DNA of 64,000 bases from Cervus elaphus (lineage: Eukaryota; Chordata; Mammalia; Artiodactyla; Cervidae): positions 14,320,501 to 14,384,500 of the forward strand of contig NC_057818.1 of assembly GCF_910594005.1 (NCBI RefSeq). The letters are read 5' to 3'. The position numbers and the translations under genes were made by a program. The first letter of the stretch is position 1; each line of letters begins with the position of its first letter. Shown piece after piece: positions 1-12,892 of the stretch. The notes beneath the pieces were generated by a model, which saw only the letters and a list, made by a program, of their open reading frames with translations, did not search any database and was not told the DNA's origin.

Positions 1-746
1 GTACACATATGAGTCTATGCAATACTGTAACAAGAGCATTCTTCATGAACATTACAGGAGAACCATGAGGAGATCTTCTACTTGATAAAACATAGATGGG
101 CAACAGATAAAATATTGAAATAGCTGTTAACTGTCTTCCATTTTCATTCTGAACATTTCCAGAAGGTGTTTGCGCTCTAGCTGGGTGGTGCCTCAGACCA
201 TTTCGGGAAGGTGAGACACTTGGTAATTAACAGTTGCCTTAACACTTTAATACTCTCGGATGGCTTGGCACATTTCAGGCCAGGCCACAACAAAGTTGTT
301 GTTCTTACTTTTAGAGATCACTAGATGGGCTCCGGAGAGGGGAAGGGGGTCCTGACACAACTGGGACTAAATCTCAGTCTCTATCTTCCCCACCCCCACC
401 CCGTGGGTCACTCTAGAAGTAACATCGCCATCTGCTGGACACCAAAGGAACCTCCCTAAGAGGGGGAAGGTTTTCTGTTTCGACAATCCACGCTAGACCA
501 CTTACAAAATGTGTTTAACATGTACAAGGCCACCACTTCGGAGACAGGACAGCAAGAACAAAATAATCAAAAGTGCAGGAAAGTGGCAATGTCCATTTTG
601 CACAAACTGGTCTGTAGCAGTTTTGAAAACTGGTTCTTCTTGATCCCCTTTCCCAGGCAACAACCCCCAGAGAAGGTGAAAAAAGAAAGACAATTGCCAT
701 TTTTAATTTCTAAGAGTTATGAATTTCTAGAATGAAAGTTTTTTTG

Positions 747-766
747 CTTGTTTGTTTGTTTGTTTG
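747..766. repeat. (TTTG)n microsatellite
   Basis: About five tandem TTTG units follow a short T run. Confidence 0.85.
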
Positions 767-857
767 GTCACCAGTCAGCCCCCACCTTTGTCTCTCCACA
801 CTTTCTCAGTGCTGGAACTGTGGGGGGAGGTGAGCACACATGCGCACGCGTGCACTT

Positions 858-884
858 ACACACACACACACACACACACACACA
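858..884. repeat. (AC)n microsatellite
   Basis: Uninterrupted AC dinucleotide run of about 13 units, preceded by a purine/pyrimidine-alternating stretch (tgcgcacgcgtgcac). Confidence 0.95.
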
Positions 885-1540
885 ATTCCTTTGGAGTTCT
901 TTAATCTAACAAGGCTTCGGGAACACAAGAGCACAAAACTGGGATAACCCAAATATTATTCTAAACTCTTTTTTCAGGCACTTAAGCAAAACAACTACCA
1001 TTTTTGAAGTTTATATAACTTTTCCTTATAAATACAATCACATTCCGATTATACATCTGCATGATGTCGATTTCTGGATTTCCTTATGCAAGTAACAGTC
1101 TTGCTTCCCCCCTTCTTCCTGCTCCTAACTGATCACTGGATTGGGCTTGAAATTTGAGCATTAATTACTTTCTCTTGGTAATTAAAGCCAGGGTATTCTT
1201 TTCATGAGAGAACAACATTGTTTTACAATTTCCCATACTCCTTGGAAAAGTTTCATGGAAAGGAAAGAAGTCAGTTGTGACCTAGAATATTAACATATAT
1301 TTTCTTTACCATCTTCCCAACATTTGACAAGATGTTCAGAAAAATAAATTTTTTAAAAGATAACTTATGTTAAATGAAAATTACAATTAAATTTGTTAAA
1401 TATCACAATTCACCATTTTAAAAGAGAAACATTTTTACTGAATTTTATTTTCCTTTATTACGCATCATAAAAAAAAACTTTAAGTGTCCTAAGAGCCTTA
1501 AAGTCAGGTTTGCTATTGCATTACAGTCACAAATTACTTC

Positions 1541-1583
1541 ATTTCGTATATATATATATTCATTTCATATATATATATATAAA
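1541..1583. repeat. Duplicated (TA)n microsatellite
   Basis: Two TA runs, each preceded by the same ATTTC(G/A) lead-in, so this looks like a duplicated unit rather than one interrupted run. Confidence 0.85.
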
Positions 1584-2034
1584 TACCAAGATATTTACAT
1601 TTGTAACTTAATTTCTCACTCAATAGAGTTTGAAAGATCTGGATATTATAAAGGCGAACTCATTTTCTGCTGCAATGAAATGAGAAAATGAAAATTTAAA
1701 AAATTCATTTTATTAGGTAAATTCAGCAGGGACTCCCTGTTAGCCCCTGAAATAAACCAGCCTGCTTCTGTTTACTTTCTCCATCTTTCGGAGCCTCAAA
1801 ATGAAAATTGAAGTCACTGCCATCGGTAAGCACACTCCCCCTCCCCTTCCTATCCGATGTTTGTGTAGAAATTGTAGAGTCTCTTTTCCTAAAAGTTGAG
1901 AATGGTGCTGAGGGCCGACAGAGCGGGTTCAGTCGGGGAGCCCCGTAGAAAGTTAACCGCTAGAGAAAGAAAGGGGAGGCCTGACGGGAGGGGATGATCA
2001 GGGCCAGAGCCGCAGGACAGGCTGGAGTACTCAC

Positions 2035-2144
2035 AGTTTCCAGCGTCCGCTCCTCTGTCCGGGTCCCGGTGCTGGTTCCAGAAGGAAATGTGGCTCTTTG
2101 TGCAGAACCCGAGTGAACATCCAGGAAGTTGGCAAAATCACTAG
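2035..2144 (-). other. Candidate spliced exon (unrecognised)
   Basis: On the minus strand a 110-nt segment is preceded by a pyrimidine-rich tract ending in TTTAG and followed by the strong donor GTGAGT. One frame is open throughout. It encodes 36 residues beginning SDFANFLDVHSGS and ending RTEERTLET, entering two bases into a codon and leaving at a codon boundary. The frame that reads from the first base is also open, so openness alone is weak evidence. I do not recognise the protein. Alternatives are a non-coding RNA exon or a chance pairing of splice-like motifs. No partner exon was identified with confidence. Confidence 0.3.
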
Positions 2145-2229
2145 CTAAACAATCAATAGAAGAAACACAACAAATTAAAGTACCAAATTTGGGTTTTTTC
2201 TCCAATAAAGGAAAAGAAAGTGAGCAGCA

Positions 2230-5200
2230 GAGGGGAAGGTGGCAGAAAAGGACATATTTAAATTTTTTTTCCTGTGACCTGAGCTGGGCCCCAGGTTAAT
2301 CTCAGTGTGAATCTGGATACTGCTCTCCTGACCCGCGTAATATAAAGCATTATTCAACCGTCTGTAAAGGACACAGGCTTATCGCAAACCCTGAAATTCG
2401 CCGTGCAAAACGGCCCGAGTTCCTGCCGCAAACCTGAAATGAGTTTTCCTATGAAAATACACTTTAAAACTCAGCGACCCCCACCCCTAACGAAAGCCTT
2501 CGGGTGACAGGAAACGTTAACCATTTTAAGCACTTTTTATTTGCATTTGCTCCGAAGCTGAGGGAGTGAGGGGAGAAATGTACTTCTAATGACTGGTGGT
2601 GAAAATCAGAAATCAGAGGGTGGAGTGAGCATGGACCTGTGTGTTTCTGAGCCGGTGGGGGGTGAGGGGTGTGGAGTGTGCTGGGCCCTGAATTTGCCCA
2701 GACAAGAGTGACCTCGCCTGAGTTCCCACAGAAGCTGGAAAGGGTTTGCATGCAGCAGTCGCCCCGCATTTCAAATTCTCTTGCTGTGTTGATAAGTTAA
2801 AGGCGTCCCTTTCCACTCTTCAGTTGAGACGTCCACAGAAAAGGGCCTGTCTTGCAATGTTTGTGGCGCTGAGATGTGTTTGTGTGTGTTTTCTCCCTGG
2901 GATCAAAAAGGGAAAAAATATTTTCCCCGAAATCAACTAAACACTGAAACTCAGAAACACACAGAATGTGTATAACATTGCCCTTCAGAATTCCATCTTG
3001 AATTTAAAAAAAAAAACTCTCTTTGATCAAAAGCCGACAGAGAATTACATTTTTTCTCCATTCTGTTGCATTTAACACGGACTAACACAGGGTGAGTTTA
3101 AACAAACAGATGGCCTGGGTATGAATGCTCCTTTCAGTTTGAGTAGCTTGAGGTGGGTTGGATCCATGAGGGGGGTGGTGGTGGGCAGCAGTTGGGAGGA
3201 TTAGTTGGAGGGGAGGAAAGCTGCAAAGTTTAGGGGGGGAGCCAAGACAAGAATAAACCCATGATGAAAAAAATTTTTAAACTACCTCTTTACTTTGAGC
3301 CTGTGATGCTCCAGCAAGTGTGCAGTGTAACTGTTGAAATTCTTCTGCCTAAAAGATAAATGGCCTACTTGATTCAAGAGTGTCAAGTAGGAAAAACAAA
3401 ACAAAACAAAAACCCTTCAAAGTATATTTTCAGAAGATAATCTAATGCACAATGAGCGCCCGGTAGGTAAGAGGGGTGTGCGGGGGAGAAGGCCAGCTCC
3501 TCATGGGAAATCCTGCTTCAGAGCAGTGCTCCAGCCGCCTCGGGCTGGGTCAGGGGCCAACTGAGAAAGGCCAGTCCTGGGCTGAGGGTCTTCACAAGGC
3601 ATGAACTGGACCCGCTCCCCAAGCCCCATCAGAACAAACGGGCTGCTCACGGCCTCCCTCCCCTGTGGGTTCCCTAAGCCATGTGATATTCTTCAGCCCT
3701 TGGGGAATATGCGGGTGTGCAAGGCCTGGTGATGGAGGTCCCTGCTGAGAGCCATGCGAGTGTGTGTTCCCCACGTGGAGGGAGGGGGTGCTGGCCAGTG
3801 CCACTCACCCGGGGGTGAGCCAGCCATGGATGTCCACCCCCGCCCCACCCCGCACTGGCCCGGCCCGGCCTCAGAGACCGTCCCGAATCCGAATCCTCCA
3901 CAGAAAGAGCCTGCAGATGAGGGGCCATCGTCCTCACCTCTGCCCCACAGCCTGGGAGTGTCTCACCTCTGCACACCCCAGGCACTGAAAGAAGTCCCCC
4001 ACCCCAGCCAGCTCTGTGGACAGGCCTGTGTCCTGGCTTTGGGCCGGTGGTGATAGAATGCCGGGAGCCCTCTGAGGCCACTCTCCAGCTCCCTCCCACC
4101 GCCAGCAGAGCAAGCTGAGCTCCCCTCCACACTCCTTCCTCCGTGCTCAGGAAGCCACGGGAAGGAAGGAAGGGGAGAGAAAGCCACAGGTCACGCGGAG
4201 TCACTTCTTAGCATCCGTGCACGCCCCGCTGGAGTGCTTAGTTAGAGGCCGGGTGATATCTGGAGGCTCAGTCCAGAGAGGAGGAACCCAGACCCAGCCA
4301 GGCTGCTGCGTGGAAATTTGGGGGTCCTCTGGCCCCGGGGACCCCACAACCCAGCCACTGCCCCACTCTCTCAACCTTCGCTGGATCTCTTGGGTTCCCG
4401 GACACTGAGGTGATATGTGTACCTTGAGTTCCTGGCGCCCAGATTCTAGCTTCCCCTCCATGTTGGGGGGAGACGCCACCCTAGCCTGGAGCTCACAGGG
4501 TCCCGACAACTTGGCAAAGGCAAAAGAGTGCAGGGAGAGGAAAGGCAAGAATGTTCTAGAAGGAGACAGAGCCACATGCTGGGCCCAGGAGGCAAGCAAC
4601 ATCCACTTTTCCCCCTCACTGTTCTTTCTCTGAAACCAAAACACAAACCAGGGCCGCATAAATGTATGTGTATAAAGAATTTAGTCAGTGCATGCACACA
4701 CTCACACACATGCACATATTTTATTTTTAATTTATTTATTTTAAACACCAGACTATTTCTTCTCACCAAAGGCCTTTTCTCATGCTGCTTTATCCCCGGC
4801 TTTCACAGAACTTCCCTACTTCATGTAGAGGAAGGCATTTCCCACAGCCCTCTGGCTGGAATGTGCTAAAATGCTAGCATCGACACATTTCTATTTCATT
4901 TTATTGCAGAAACGCTGTTTTATGGCGCGGGGTGTGTGGTGCGTGTGAAGAACGGGCAGAGGAGGGGGTGTTCTGCTGTGGAGGGCCGCTGCCCCGTGGT
5001 GCCGTCGGCCTCGTATAAATCCTGAAAAGTGACAGTTGAGCTGGTAGGAGAATTTGGGAAACCAACAGACAAAATATACAGAGCAGCCCGTAGGCCTCAC
5101 CTTTACGAGGCAGAGAGAGCTCCTGGAATGGATGGGCCGGGACCTCCGAGGCCACTCATTAGGCACTTGATGAATTGGACATGGGGCCCACCGCCCTCCT

Positions 5201-6234
5201 GGGGCAGGGAAACGCTCGAAAACCAAGTTTTATTAACCTAATAAAATGAAAGGGAAAAAAAAATCAAGAAAATTTCAGCTGGAAGAATAAACGCAAGGAG
5301 CATAGCAAGTTAACCTACTTTTCATGTATTTAGAACCATTTTGGCAGCTGAGGGCAGTTCCCCATAAGACCCCACATTCCTAACGTCAGATTTCAGCCAA
5401 CTGGCTATCCACTAGCCACGGCGGCCTAGGACACCCAGGGATGCGTTGTCTCCACGGTCCTGAGAACCAAGAAGCCAGGGGTTTTTCATCACATTTAATG
5501 ACAAAGCCCAGGAGGGAGAGAGGGGGGAAATGGCAAAGAAACGTCTTTGGGGGCAAACAAGGGTTTCAGAGAAAGAAAGGGACATTGGCTGAGGCCTCAG
5601 GAATGCCATCGCACCCAAGGGCAGGGCTGCAGCCTCACAGGGGAGAGTTCCCGCAACAAACTTCAGAAGGCCGAGTGCAGGCAGACGTGACAGGGTCTAT
5701 GTTATCCACAAATGCCTCCAGGGACCCTCAACTTGGACATGGGAGGGTGAGGGTTCCTTCTCAGACAGAGGCCAGCGCAAGCCCAGGCTTCTGGTGCTGC
5801 TCAGGCCATCTTGGTGGACCCGATAGCCTGCTCTACTCAGGGATCTGGTCAAGCCGCTGCTCACTCCCAGGAAGCAAGGCGGCTTTACTTCCCTGGGTCC
5901 CGGAGGCCCGGCTGCAGCCAGCCTGTGTTCACCAGGCACCCCTGCAGAGGGAGGATGTGTTTCAGCAGGAGATGCTTCAGGAGGACGGGGCAGAGGGGGA
6001 AAAGTCACCTCCTCCCGATTCCCCATTAGGCTCCGAGCCGGCCTTGTGAACAGGCAACGTGTCCATCGGCCAGAATCAACAAGCCCCTGCCCAAAACCCC
6101 ATCTCCTAGTCCTACTCAGCGGGCCAACTCCCGCCTTCCCACGGCCCTTCCTCTTGTCTTAATAACACATGTACACACACTACCAGCACTCTACATGTGC
6201 ACGAATACTGTCCAGTCCTCGCTGGCCCAGTCCC

Positions 6235-6267
<33 letters not shown>

Positions 6268-6420
6268 CACCCCGGCCCTGTGCACAAATAACAGGATCTC
6301 ATTTACACATGCTCCCGCTATCCAACTCCTACGGTATTTGTGCAACTCTGAAAGTCGGGATCTTTGTTTTTTGTTTTTTTTTACGTTGCTTTAACATTTC
6401 ATTACTACAGGGGATTTCTA
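2230..6420. other. Non-repetitive, partly GC-rich stretch without recognised gene
   Basis: No repeat family or gene was recognised. The 3500-6050 part is GC-richer and has few stop codons, so long chance frames occur on both strands; none resembles a known protein or has convincing splice borders. A CA microsatellite lies at 6243-6270. Confidence 0.45.
6243..6270. repeat. (AC)n microsatellite
   Basis: Uninterrupted AC run of about 14 units. Confidence 0.95.
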
Positions 6421-6690
6421 GGGCAGTTGAACTCTTCTGGATGATAGTGTAATAGTGGTATATATGACATCACCATTTATGAAAATCCACAGAACGAACA
6501 GCACCAACTACAGATTTAATGATACATCGATACTGCCCCATCAACTGCACCAAATGCACAGCATGCGTGCCAGACGTTAGCAACAAGGGAAACTGAGGTG
6601 GGGTGCAGGAGGGAGATGGGGACTGGTCTTCCTGCTTGGTTTTTCTGTAAACCTAAACCTGCTCTAAAAAATGAAGTCTACTAATAAAAG
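6420..6690 (+). mobile_element. Old L1 (L1M-type) 3' end
   Basis: The stretch has the order typical of mammalian L1M 3' UTRs: a 'cttctggatgatagtg' block, a 'cacagaacgaacagca' block, then 'tttctgtaaacctaaacctgctctaaaaaat' split by substitutions, ending in an A-rich tail near 6690. Subfamily not assigned. Confidence 0.65.
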
Positions 6691-8227
6691 AAACCTCATT
6701 GCTAAAGTGACATTAGGAATTTTCCTTTGCTGTTCTCTTCCCTGTGTGGTATTTCCTGGGAAAGGATGTTCAGAAAGTAGAAAAGTTCAAAATAGAACAG
6801 AAACCCTACCAGCGCACAGCTCTTCCATCCACCCCATTCGAGGCCATCCTGTGCCTGGTCTAGTCTCGGAGGACGCTTTCCAAGACTGGTTTCCGCAGAC
6901 AGAGGTGGCCTGCTGCCTCTGTGGTAGCGACAGTGATAAAAGCCAGGTTACTTGAACAGTATTCTCATTTATTTTTTATTTTTATTCTAACGTCCCATGG
7001 CGCTGAGCGCAGTGACACGATCACTGTTAAATAAACTGGAATCTTGCTTTCATTTCGCAGCTGGTTCCATCCAATTTACAGTCAAATGTCAGACCATCAA
7101 CTAGGATTACCAGGGTCATTCTGCCCCTATCCTTTGAGGTCAAAGAGAAGGGTTCTGAGCCTGCCTGTGAGCCCACAAGCCTGGCACGGGTTATGCAGGA
7201 GAAGCCACCTTGGGATGTAGACCCCCAGGAGGAAAGTTGGCCTGGGGAGCTTCCTGCCCCAGTGGGGCCTCACTGCAGGGAAAGATGGGCCCTGTCCCTC
7301 CTGGAGAGAGACAGAGACAGTGAGACAGAGAGGGAGAGGCGAGGGGAGGGAGCAGAGAGACAGACAGACTGGGACAGAAAGAAACAGAGACAGAACCAGG
7401 GGGGTCAGAGAATTCCTCCACCCCTCCTCCTCTCCGGGAGCTGACTTCTGCAGCCCTGACCACTGTGAGCGGACGCGGGCCGTTCTGCATTTACACACTT
7501 GCACGGGGCCTGCACCCCCAGGCTGTCCGCCCAGAGCCTCAGGCCCCCTGCAGAGGTGGCTCCGTCCTGCAGCCTCGGTGGCGCCACCAGGTGGCGAAAG
7601 CACAGACTTGAATTCCTGCCCTCCGGTCTGCTCAGAGCTGGTCTGCTCTGGACTCCTGGGTGGGCCCATGAGTTCACACACTGTGTGTGCACACGCAGAG
7701 GGGAACACCCGAACCACCACTGGTTCCATTCGGCCTGGAGCCGACTCCAGGGCAGCATGACCCCGACGCGCGGCCTAAATCCAGCACCAGGAGCACCAGG
7801 AGCAAACCTGATCGGGTGTCCTCAAAGGAGGGCAGCAACAATGAGTCCCGAGCTCTGGGCTTGGGGGCGTTAGCCCCCAGCAGTGGGACTGCAGCCTCTC
7901 TCCTGCCCTTGGTGGGCTCAGAGCCCGTTTGCAAGCCTCTAAACCTGGCTTAAAATTATACCTGCTTCACAGGGTTGAGAGGGTGGGGGAAATAGAGTAT
8001 ATCTAGCAAGAAACACACTCCAGGAAAGAAGAGCCTTTTTAGCATTCGGCGAGGCTGTGGGCATTAGAGGGGAAAGAACCAGGCAAAGGCAGGAAGGGGA
8101 ATGCCCAGGTGTGCCTCACCCCCTCTCCTTCATCGCCATCCTTCCTCAGTGTTCCTCTTTAGACCAAGCCACAGATGTTTTCATGGCACTTCTTAACTGG
8201 TGGTTGGCATTGAAAATAAACCTCAGC
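6691..8227. other. Non-genic stretch with purine-rich tract
   Basis: No gene recognised. It contains the GA-rich tract at 7301-7394 and a possible MIR 3' piece near 7945-8010 (cctgcttcacagggttgag). Frames at 7127-7760 are open on both strands because of base composition. Confidence 0.45.
7301..7394 (+). repeat. GA-rich low-complexity tract
   Basis: About 94 nt made almost only of G and A with regularly spaced C (GAGACAGA-like units), a purine-strand mirror-like tract. Confidence 0.85.
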
Positions 8228-8450
8228 GAGCACTACTCATAAACAAGCAGTAATTGTCAGAGCTGACATTTATAGGGTGTCTCCAACAGGCCAAGCTCAG
8301 AACCTGACGCCTGTTGACAGGCTCCACCGGCCCTTCTGCGGAGGCGCTGCTGGCACACCCATTCTGCAGACCAGAAAGCAGAGGCACGGGAGCCGCGTCA
8401 CCCCCAAGTGGCTGAGCTGGCTCCAGAGCCCGCAGCCAGGCCCCATCTCT
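8228..8450 (-). mobile_element. MIR SINE remnant
   Basis: Reads in the antisense MIR order: 'gctgacatttatagggtgtct', then 'cattctgcagaccagaaagcagaggcac', then 'gtggctgagctggctcc'. Much diverged. Confidence 0.5.
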
Positions 8451-8884
8451 CCTGCCTGTGTCAACCCAGGTGACGTGAGGGGCTGCCCGCTCCAAGGCCG
8501 GTTATGGAAAACTGGGAGGGAAGGAAACAGATTTCACCCCATTTGCTTCCCCATCAGAGCTGTTTCAGGAAACAGAAAGCCCAAGGAGAAGTACTGAAAC
8601 CAGAGGAGACTCTAATTAAAAGGGACTCAGCTGGGCCAACAGCCCTGTGTGGGCACCAGGCAGGATCAGGACAAGCCGGCTCCTAGATGCACTTGCCTTG
8701 GGAGCCGTTTCCTGGCATCAGCCATCCTGAGGAGCCTGGAACTGGCGGTCCCAGGAGGTTGTCACCCCTCCATGTGCATAATTCACCAGAGAATGAACAA
8801 CTTTCCAGCAAACCAACGAGAAGTTGTGCAAAATGAGGCAGGGGTGAGCACACAGAACTTGGGGCAGAAGCGCCTGGTTTGGGT

Positions 8885-9000
8885 GTCTGAGCTCTTCCCT
8901 TTGCTTTGGGGTGAAGTGCTTGACCTTGCAGAGCCTCAACTCTTTCACCTGCAAAATGGGGATCATCACACCTGGTCTGTGGGTCCTCGTGTGCCATCCA
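8885..9000 (+). mobile_element. MIR SINE remnant
   Basis: The block 'gcctcaactctttcacctgcaaaatggggatcatcacacctg' (substituted in places) matches the MIR core 'cctcagtttcctcatctgtaaaatggggat'. Confidence 0.65.
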
Positions 9001-11898
9001 GCATCAGGTGGGGGGAAGCGCCCGGCAAGGCCAGGTCACCAGGCTCGTGGTTCCCTTCACACGGCCTTAGCAATGAGCACCCACCCTGGGGTCTTGGCAA
9101 CATGTCCCCTCCACAAGGTCCTACTGACCCATCGGGCTTTTATCCTGACTACTCAGCAGCCTGCAATTGACCATTCATATAATAAAATGCTGGCTGCACA
9201 AAACAAATAAAAAATTTTGTAAAATATCCAAACGCTCAGACAAAGGCCAGGACACCAAAATGTCTAACTCTGTTTAGGTGATGATGTTTAGACGATAAGA
9301 TTACCAATAACTCTTTTTCAATCCATGATGTTTAATGTTTTAACTACTTGGGTAATAAATAAAGGAAATTAGGAAAAGATAAAGAAATGCAGCTTAGAGG
9401 AAAATAGATGCCTTTTTCTCCTGAACGACACTCATTTCCCACATGGTCGGTGATGATCAAGGCCCCATGTACCATGTACAGAGCTCAGATCTCCCATCCT
9501 GGCCCCTGGGAGAGCTGAGACAGGGGTCTGGGTTAGGAGGAGGAAAGCTACACAGCCTCAGGCTGGTAGCCGCCATCTGCCCCAACCAGACCCAGTCCAC
9601 ACTCCCCTTGCCGTGGAACATCCATGCTTCCCCAAGGCTTTCTTTCTCCTTTTTTGCAGTTATAAACAACAACACAGCTGCTCCATTTGTGCACAGTGTC
9701 CTAGCGTGTTGGGTGAACACGTCGGGGATAACATTCAAGCACACACTGCAACCTGTGTGAGTGACAGCCAGAGCCGGGGCGGGTCTGGGGCCTCCATGTT
9801 GCATGGCTTTGTTCAAGCTTCTCTGGTCCTGAGGGTGGAGCCCAGCATGCGCTGGCAGGCCTGGCTTCATCTTCCGTCCCTCACGTGGCAGGGCCCCTGC
9901 TAGAATCATGGGACCAAAAATAACCACCACAGACAAACAAAAAGCAAAACAATAACAAAAAAGGCACCCTAGCACCAAAAGCAAATTCACAGATGGAAAA
10001 CCTGAGGCCCAGACATTGAGGACGAGACCACAATCAAATCAACTCCAAATTGCTGGGGAGGAAACTGGGAGTCACCAGCCCCTGGCTGAGCTCGGACTTT
10101 GCCTCTTGAATGATGGGGCAGGCAGACTGCCCACGTCTGCTGACACTGTGGGAGGAGGTCCCTTACTGCTCTGACCCCAGAGGGTCTGAAGGGACAGAAT
10201 CGACACTCCTAGGGCCTCAGTCCTGCAGGACTAGGGGCAGACAACAGAGAATCAAATTTCCTTTTCCCCTCAAATTATCAACCAAATGAATGTGATCAGC
10301 AATAAAACAACTTCACTGGACTGTAACCTGGATTCTTCTCCGTCTTTTATAGGAATAAGCATTTCCTTGCCTCTCCCCCAACCTGTGGTACTTCTGTCTC
10401 TTCACTGACCCCACCTCTAGCCCCACTTCTTCTGACATTTCCCACCCATCCAGGTCTTGTGTTCCTTGTTCCGAAGGACTCAGCAGCAGCCACCGGGTCA
10501 CTGAAGCACCCGCACATATGCTGCCTCGGCTCAGGCGGGGCTGCTCACGCGGCTCGTGTCAGGTCGGGGGTGGGATGCGCTTGTGCCTCCACGACCATGC
10601 CCCTCAGTGATAAAGACCCTGTGGTCCCAGGACTCGGTCCCTACTAGGACTGGGGTAACCTTCCTCCAGCGTCAGCACACCTGCGTACCTCAGGCGCTCC
10701 AAGTAGGGCCCCAGGGTCCAATCGTGTGTGTGGTCCAAATTTCCAGAACAATGCCAGGTGTCCCACCTTCCCCCAGCCTGCTGCCTCTGGAGAAGCAGCC
10801 CATGGTGACCCGACGGTGACCGCCCGCAACAGGACAGCAGCGAGGAGTCACTCATCTTTATGACTTTACATCAGAATCACCCCCAATGCACGTCTTTCTC
10901 ACAGCTGAGCCCAGAGGAAGCACTTGTTGCTCCTTGGACTAATTGTGGTCCCAGTTCCCTTTCAGGTCACGTCTGGAGGAGCCCAGTGGCCATCACAGGG
11001 CTCCTGGATAGGACCTTATGTTGACCCGTGTGTGTTCAGCTGTTTTCCACACCCCTCATTCCACAGGGACTTAAAGCAATTGGACTCATCTTCTGAGGCC
11101 CTTTCACCTGCCTCCAAACCCACAAGTCCAACCATGAGTTGGCTCTGGCCACACCTGGGCCATTTGTCCTCAATAAAACCGTTAGAGGTAATAGGACAGT
11201 AAGGGGCGAAACCCACCCACCACACACACAAGGGAGGCATGACCTGTGAATAAATGTACATGTGCACACATAGAGGAAAGATAATCAACTATGCCATAAG
11301 TTAGTACTTCTCAAACAGGACTCCCCAAGATATGAATGTTACGCCTTAAATAAAATGCTTCTTACTTAGCTAAATTTGGGAAATGCTTCCTCCAACACTC
11401 TCAGGGATTCGTGATGGCAGGGGCTCTGAGACATCTCCCTGTGGAAGCCTCTGCTAGCGGTGCTCCAGGCAGCACCCCTGGCTTTTGGGCTCCTGGTTGG
11501 TGCTCACGTGTTTGCTTTACTACTCCACACACCCATGTGCAACCTCCTGGAGCTCTGGAGCTCCGTCCAGTGACAGATAGCCATTAGCCAAACCAGCACA
11601 CAGAATAATGAACCTTAGGAAGTCAAGTGGCTGGGGTGTCATGAGCCTGCAGTAGAACTCCAGGGCGGCTCCCCAACTGGGAAATGATGCTGGCCGAGCA
11701 AGTGATGTCAAACAGGCGAATCAAAGGAGGAGATGGCAACTGTTCAACCTGTAAAGCATGTTAGAGCAAGGAGCCCACGAGAGCTCAGGAGGCAGGAGGG
11801 AGGGAACATGGCAGGTTTGAGGACCAAAGAAACCAGGGTGACAGAAGTAAAGGAAGTCATCACAAGGGTGGCTGGAATTATATCATTAAAAAAAAAAA
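9001..11898. other. Non-genic stretch, no gene recognised
   Basis: No exon with convincing borders and no young repeat seen. Weak MIR-like similarity lies around 9990-10080. Chance open frames occur in 9443-9990. Confidence 0.45.
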
Positions 11899-12101
11899 GT
11901 GGAGTGTTAGTTGCTCAGTAGTATCCAACTCTTTGCAACCCATGGTCTTCAGCCCACCAGCCTCTTGTGTCCATGGGATTCTCCAGGCAAGAATACTGGA
12001 GTGGGTAGCCATTCCCTTTTCCAGGAAATCTTCCTGACCCAGGGATCGAACCCAGGTCTCCTGCACTGCAGGTAGATTCTTTACGGTCAGAGCCACTATT
12101 A
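11899..12101 (-). mobile_element. Bov-tA SINE
   Basis: Read on the minus strand this has a tRNA-Glu-derived head with the B-box-like GGTTCGATCCC, then 'actccagtattcttgcctgg' and 'gggttgcaaagagttgga' of the BovB-derived body, ending 'gcaactaacact'. On the plus strand it is preceded by an A run at 11888-11898. Bov-tA is ruminant-specific and presumed to be mobilised by BovB. No clean TSD was seen. Confidence 0.9.
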
Positions 12102-12890
12102 CCCATTTTGTGCCTTATCATATTACAGACCCCAGCCCATGCTCACTAGACCTATGGTTGCAGGCAACCAAGTCGGGTTTATTAGCTCACTGAGCAAGTA
12201 AGGAACCACAGCTTCTCCAACTGAGAACTGAGGAAAGGGCATGTTAGGTCCAACAGTTGTCTAACTGGATATGGTTATGTCAAGGTCATTGGTGAATTTG
12301 GCAAAAGCTGTTTGATGAGAACAATGGAAGTAGAAGCCAGATAATAATTGATAGAAGATTAGAGAATGAAAAGAGTAAGTACAGACCATACTCCTGAGAA
12401 ACAAGAGAAGAAAGGAGAGGGCAGTAAGCAAGTGGCAGATGGAGGACCATGTGGGGCTGATGTGTATTTATCTTTTCTTAATGAGAGAGACCTGGTCATG
12501 TATAGACATATTTTGTAAAAATTTAGTAGTTACTCTGGGGTTTGTAAAATATATCTTTATTGGATCTGAGTTTGCCTTGAAATAATACTATATGGATTCA
12601 CACGTGGTACAGTCCCAATTCCTCCCTCATATTGTGCTTCCTCTTATTATGCGTGTTAGTCCTTTATGCTATAAACACACAGCACATAGTGACTGTGGAG
12701 TGGAGCGGGAGGAAAAGATATGCTCTCACCATAGTTTCCCTGATTTATTTAAGAAACATAAAGACCCAGTGGAATTAAGTTTTCACATGAAGTTTTTGAA
12801 GTAGGAGATACCTACCCCTATGCAATCACCAAGGTAACTTTTTCTGTCTCATAACAGAGAGCAAGTTAGCCAGGTTACGCTTGGGGCAAA
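12102..12890. other. Non-genic stretch, possible old L1 3' UTR at 12525-12860
   Basis: The part from 'tagttactctggggtttgtaaaat' resembles an L1M 3' UTR motif, but the match is weak. The remainder is unassigned. Confidence 0.35.
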
Positions 12891-12892
12891 TG

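Larger units (their letters stand above)
1..1786. other. Non-genic, AT-rich stretch with microsatellites
   Basis: No exon, RNA gene or clearly assignable interspersed repeat was recognised here. Visible features are three short simple repeats (listed separately) and AT-rich sequence between about 1300 and 1720. Confidence 0.5.

Noticed and set aside
1801..1835. ATGAAAATTGAAGTCACTGC... followed by GGTAAGC, resembling a short first coding exon
   Set aside because: Only about nine codons, a weak acceptor and no downstream partner exon.
3674..4204. 176-codon open frame on the minus strand
   Set aside because: Overlaps open frames on the plus strand in the same GC-rich block; the Gly/Pro/Arg-rich composition is typical of chance frames.
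5441..6049. 202-codon open frame on the plus strand
   Set aside because: Lies in GC-rich DNA where frames are open on both strands. The translation shows no recognisable domain, is not flanked by convincing splice sites and has no promoter-like context.
7127..7760. Overlapping open frames (up to 200 codons) on both strands
   Set aside because: Span a GA-rich low-complexity tract; openness follows from base composition.
12040..12101. tRNA gene suggested by a GGTTCGATCCC B-box
   Set aside because: It is the tRNA-Glu-derived head of a Bov-tA SINE, with no intact cloverleaf. The same applies to 25443-25520, 38930-39000, 47940-48018 and 59888-59966.
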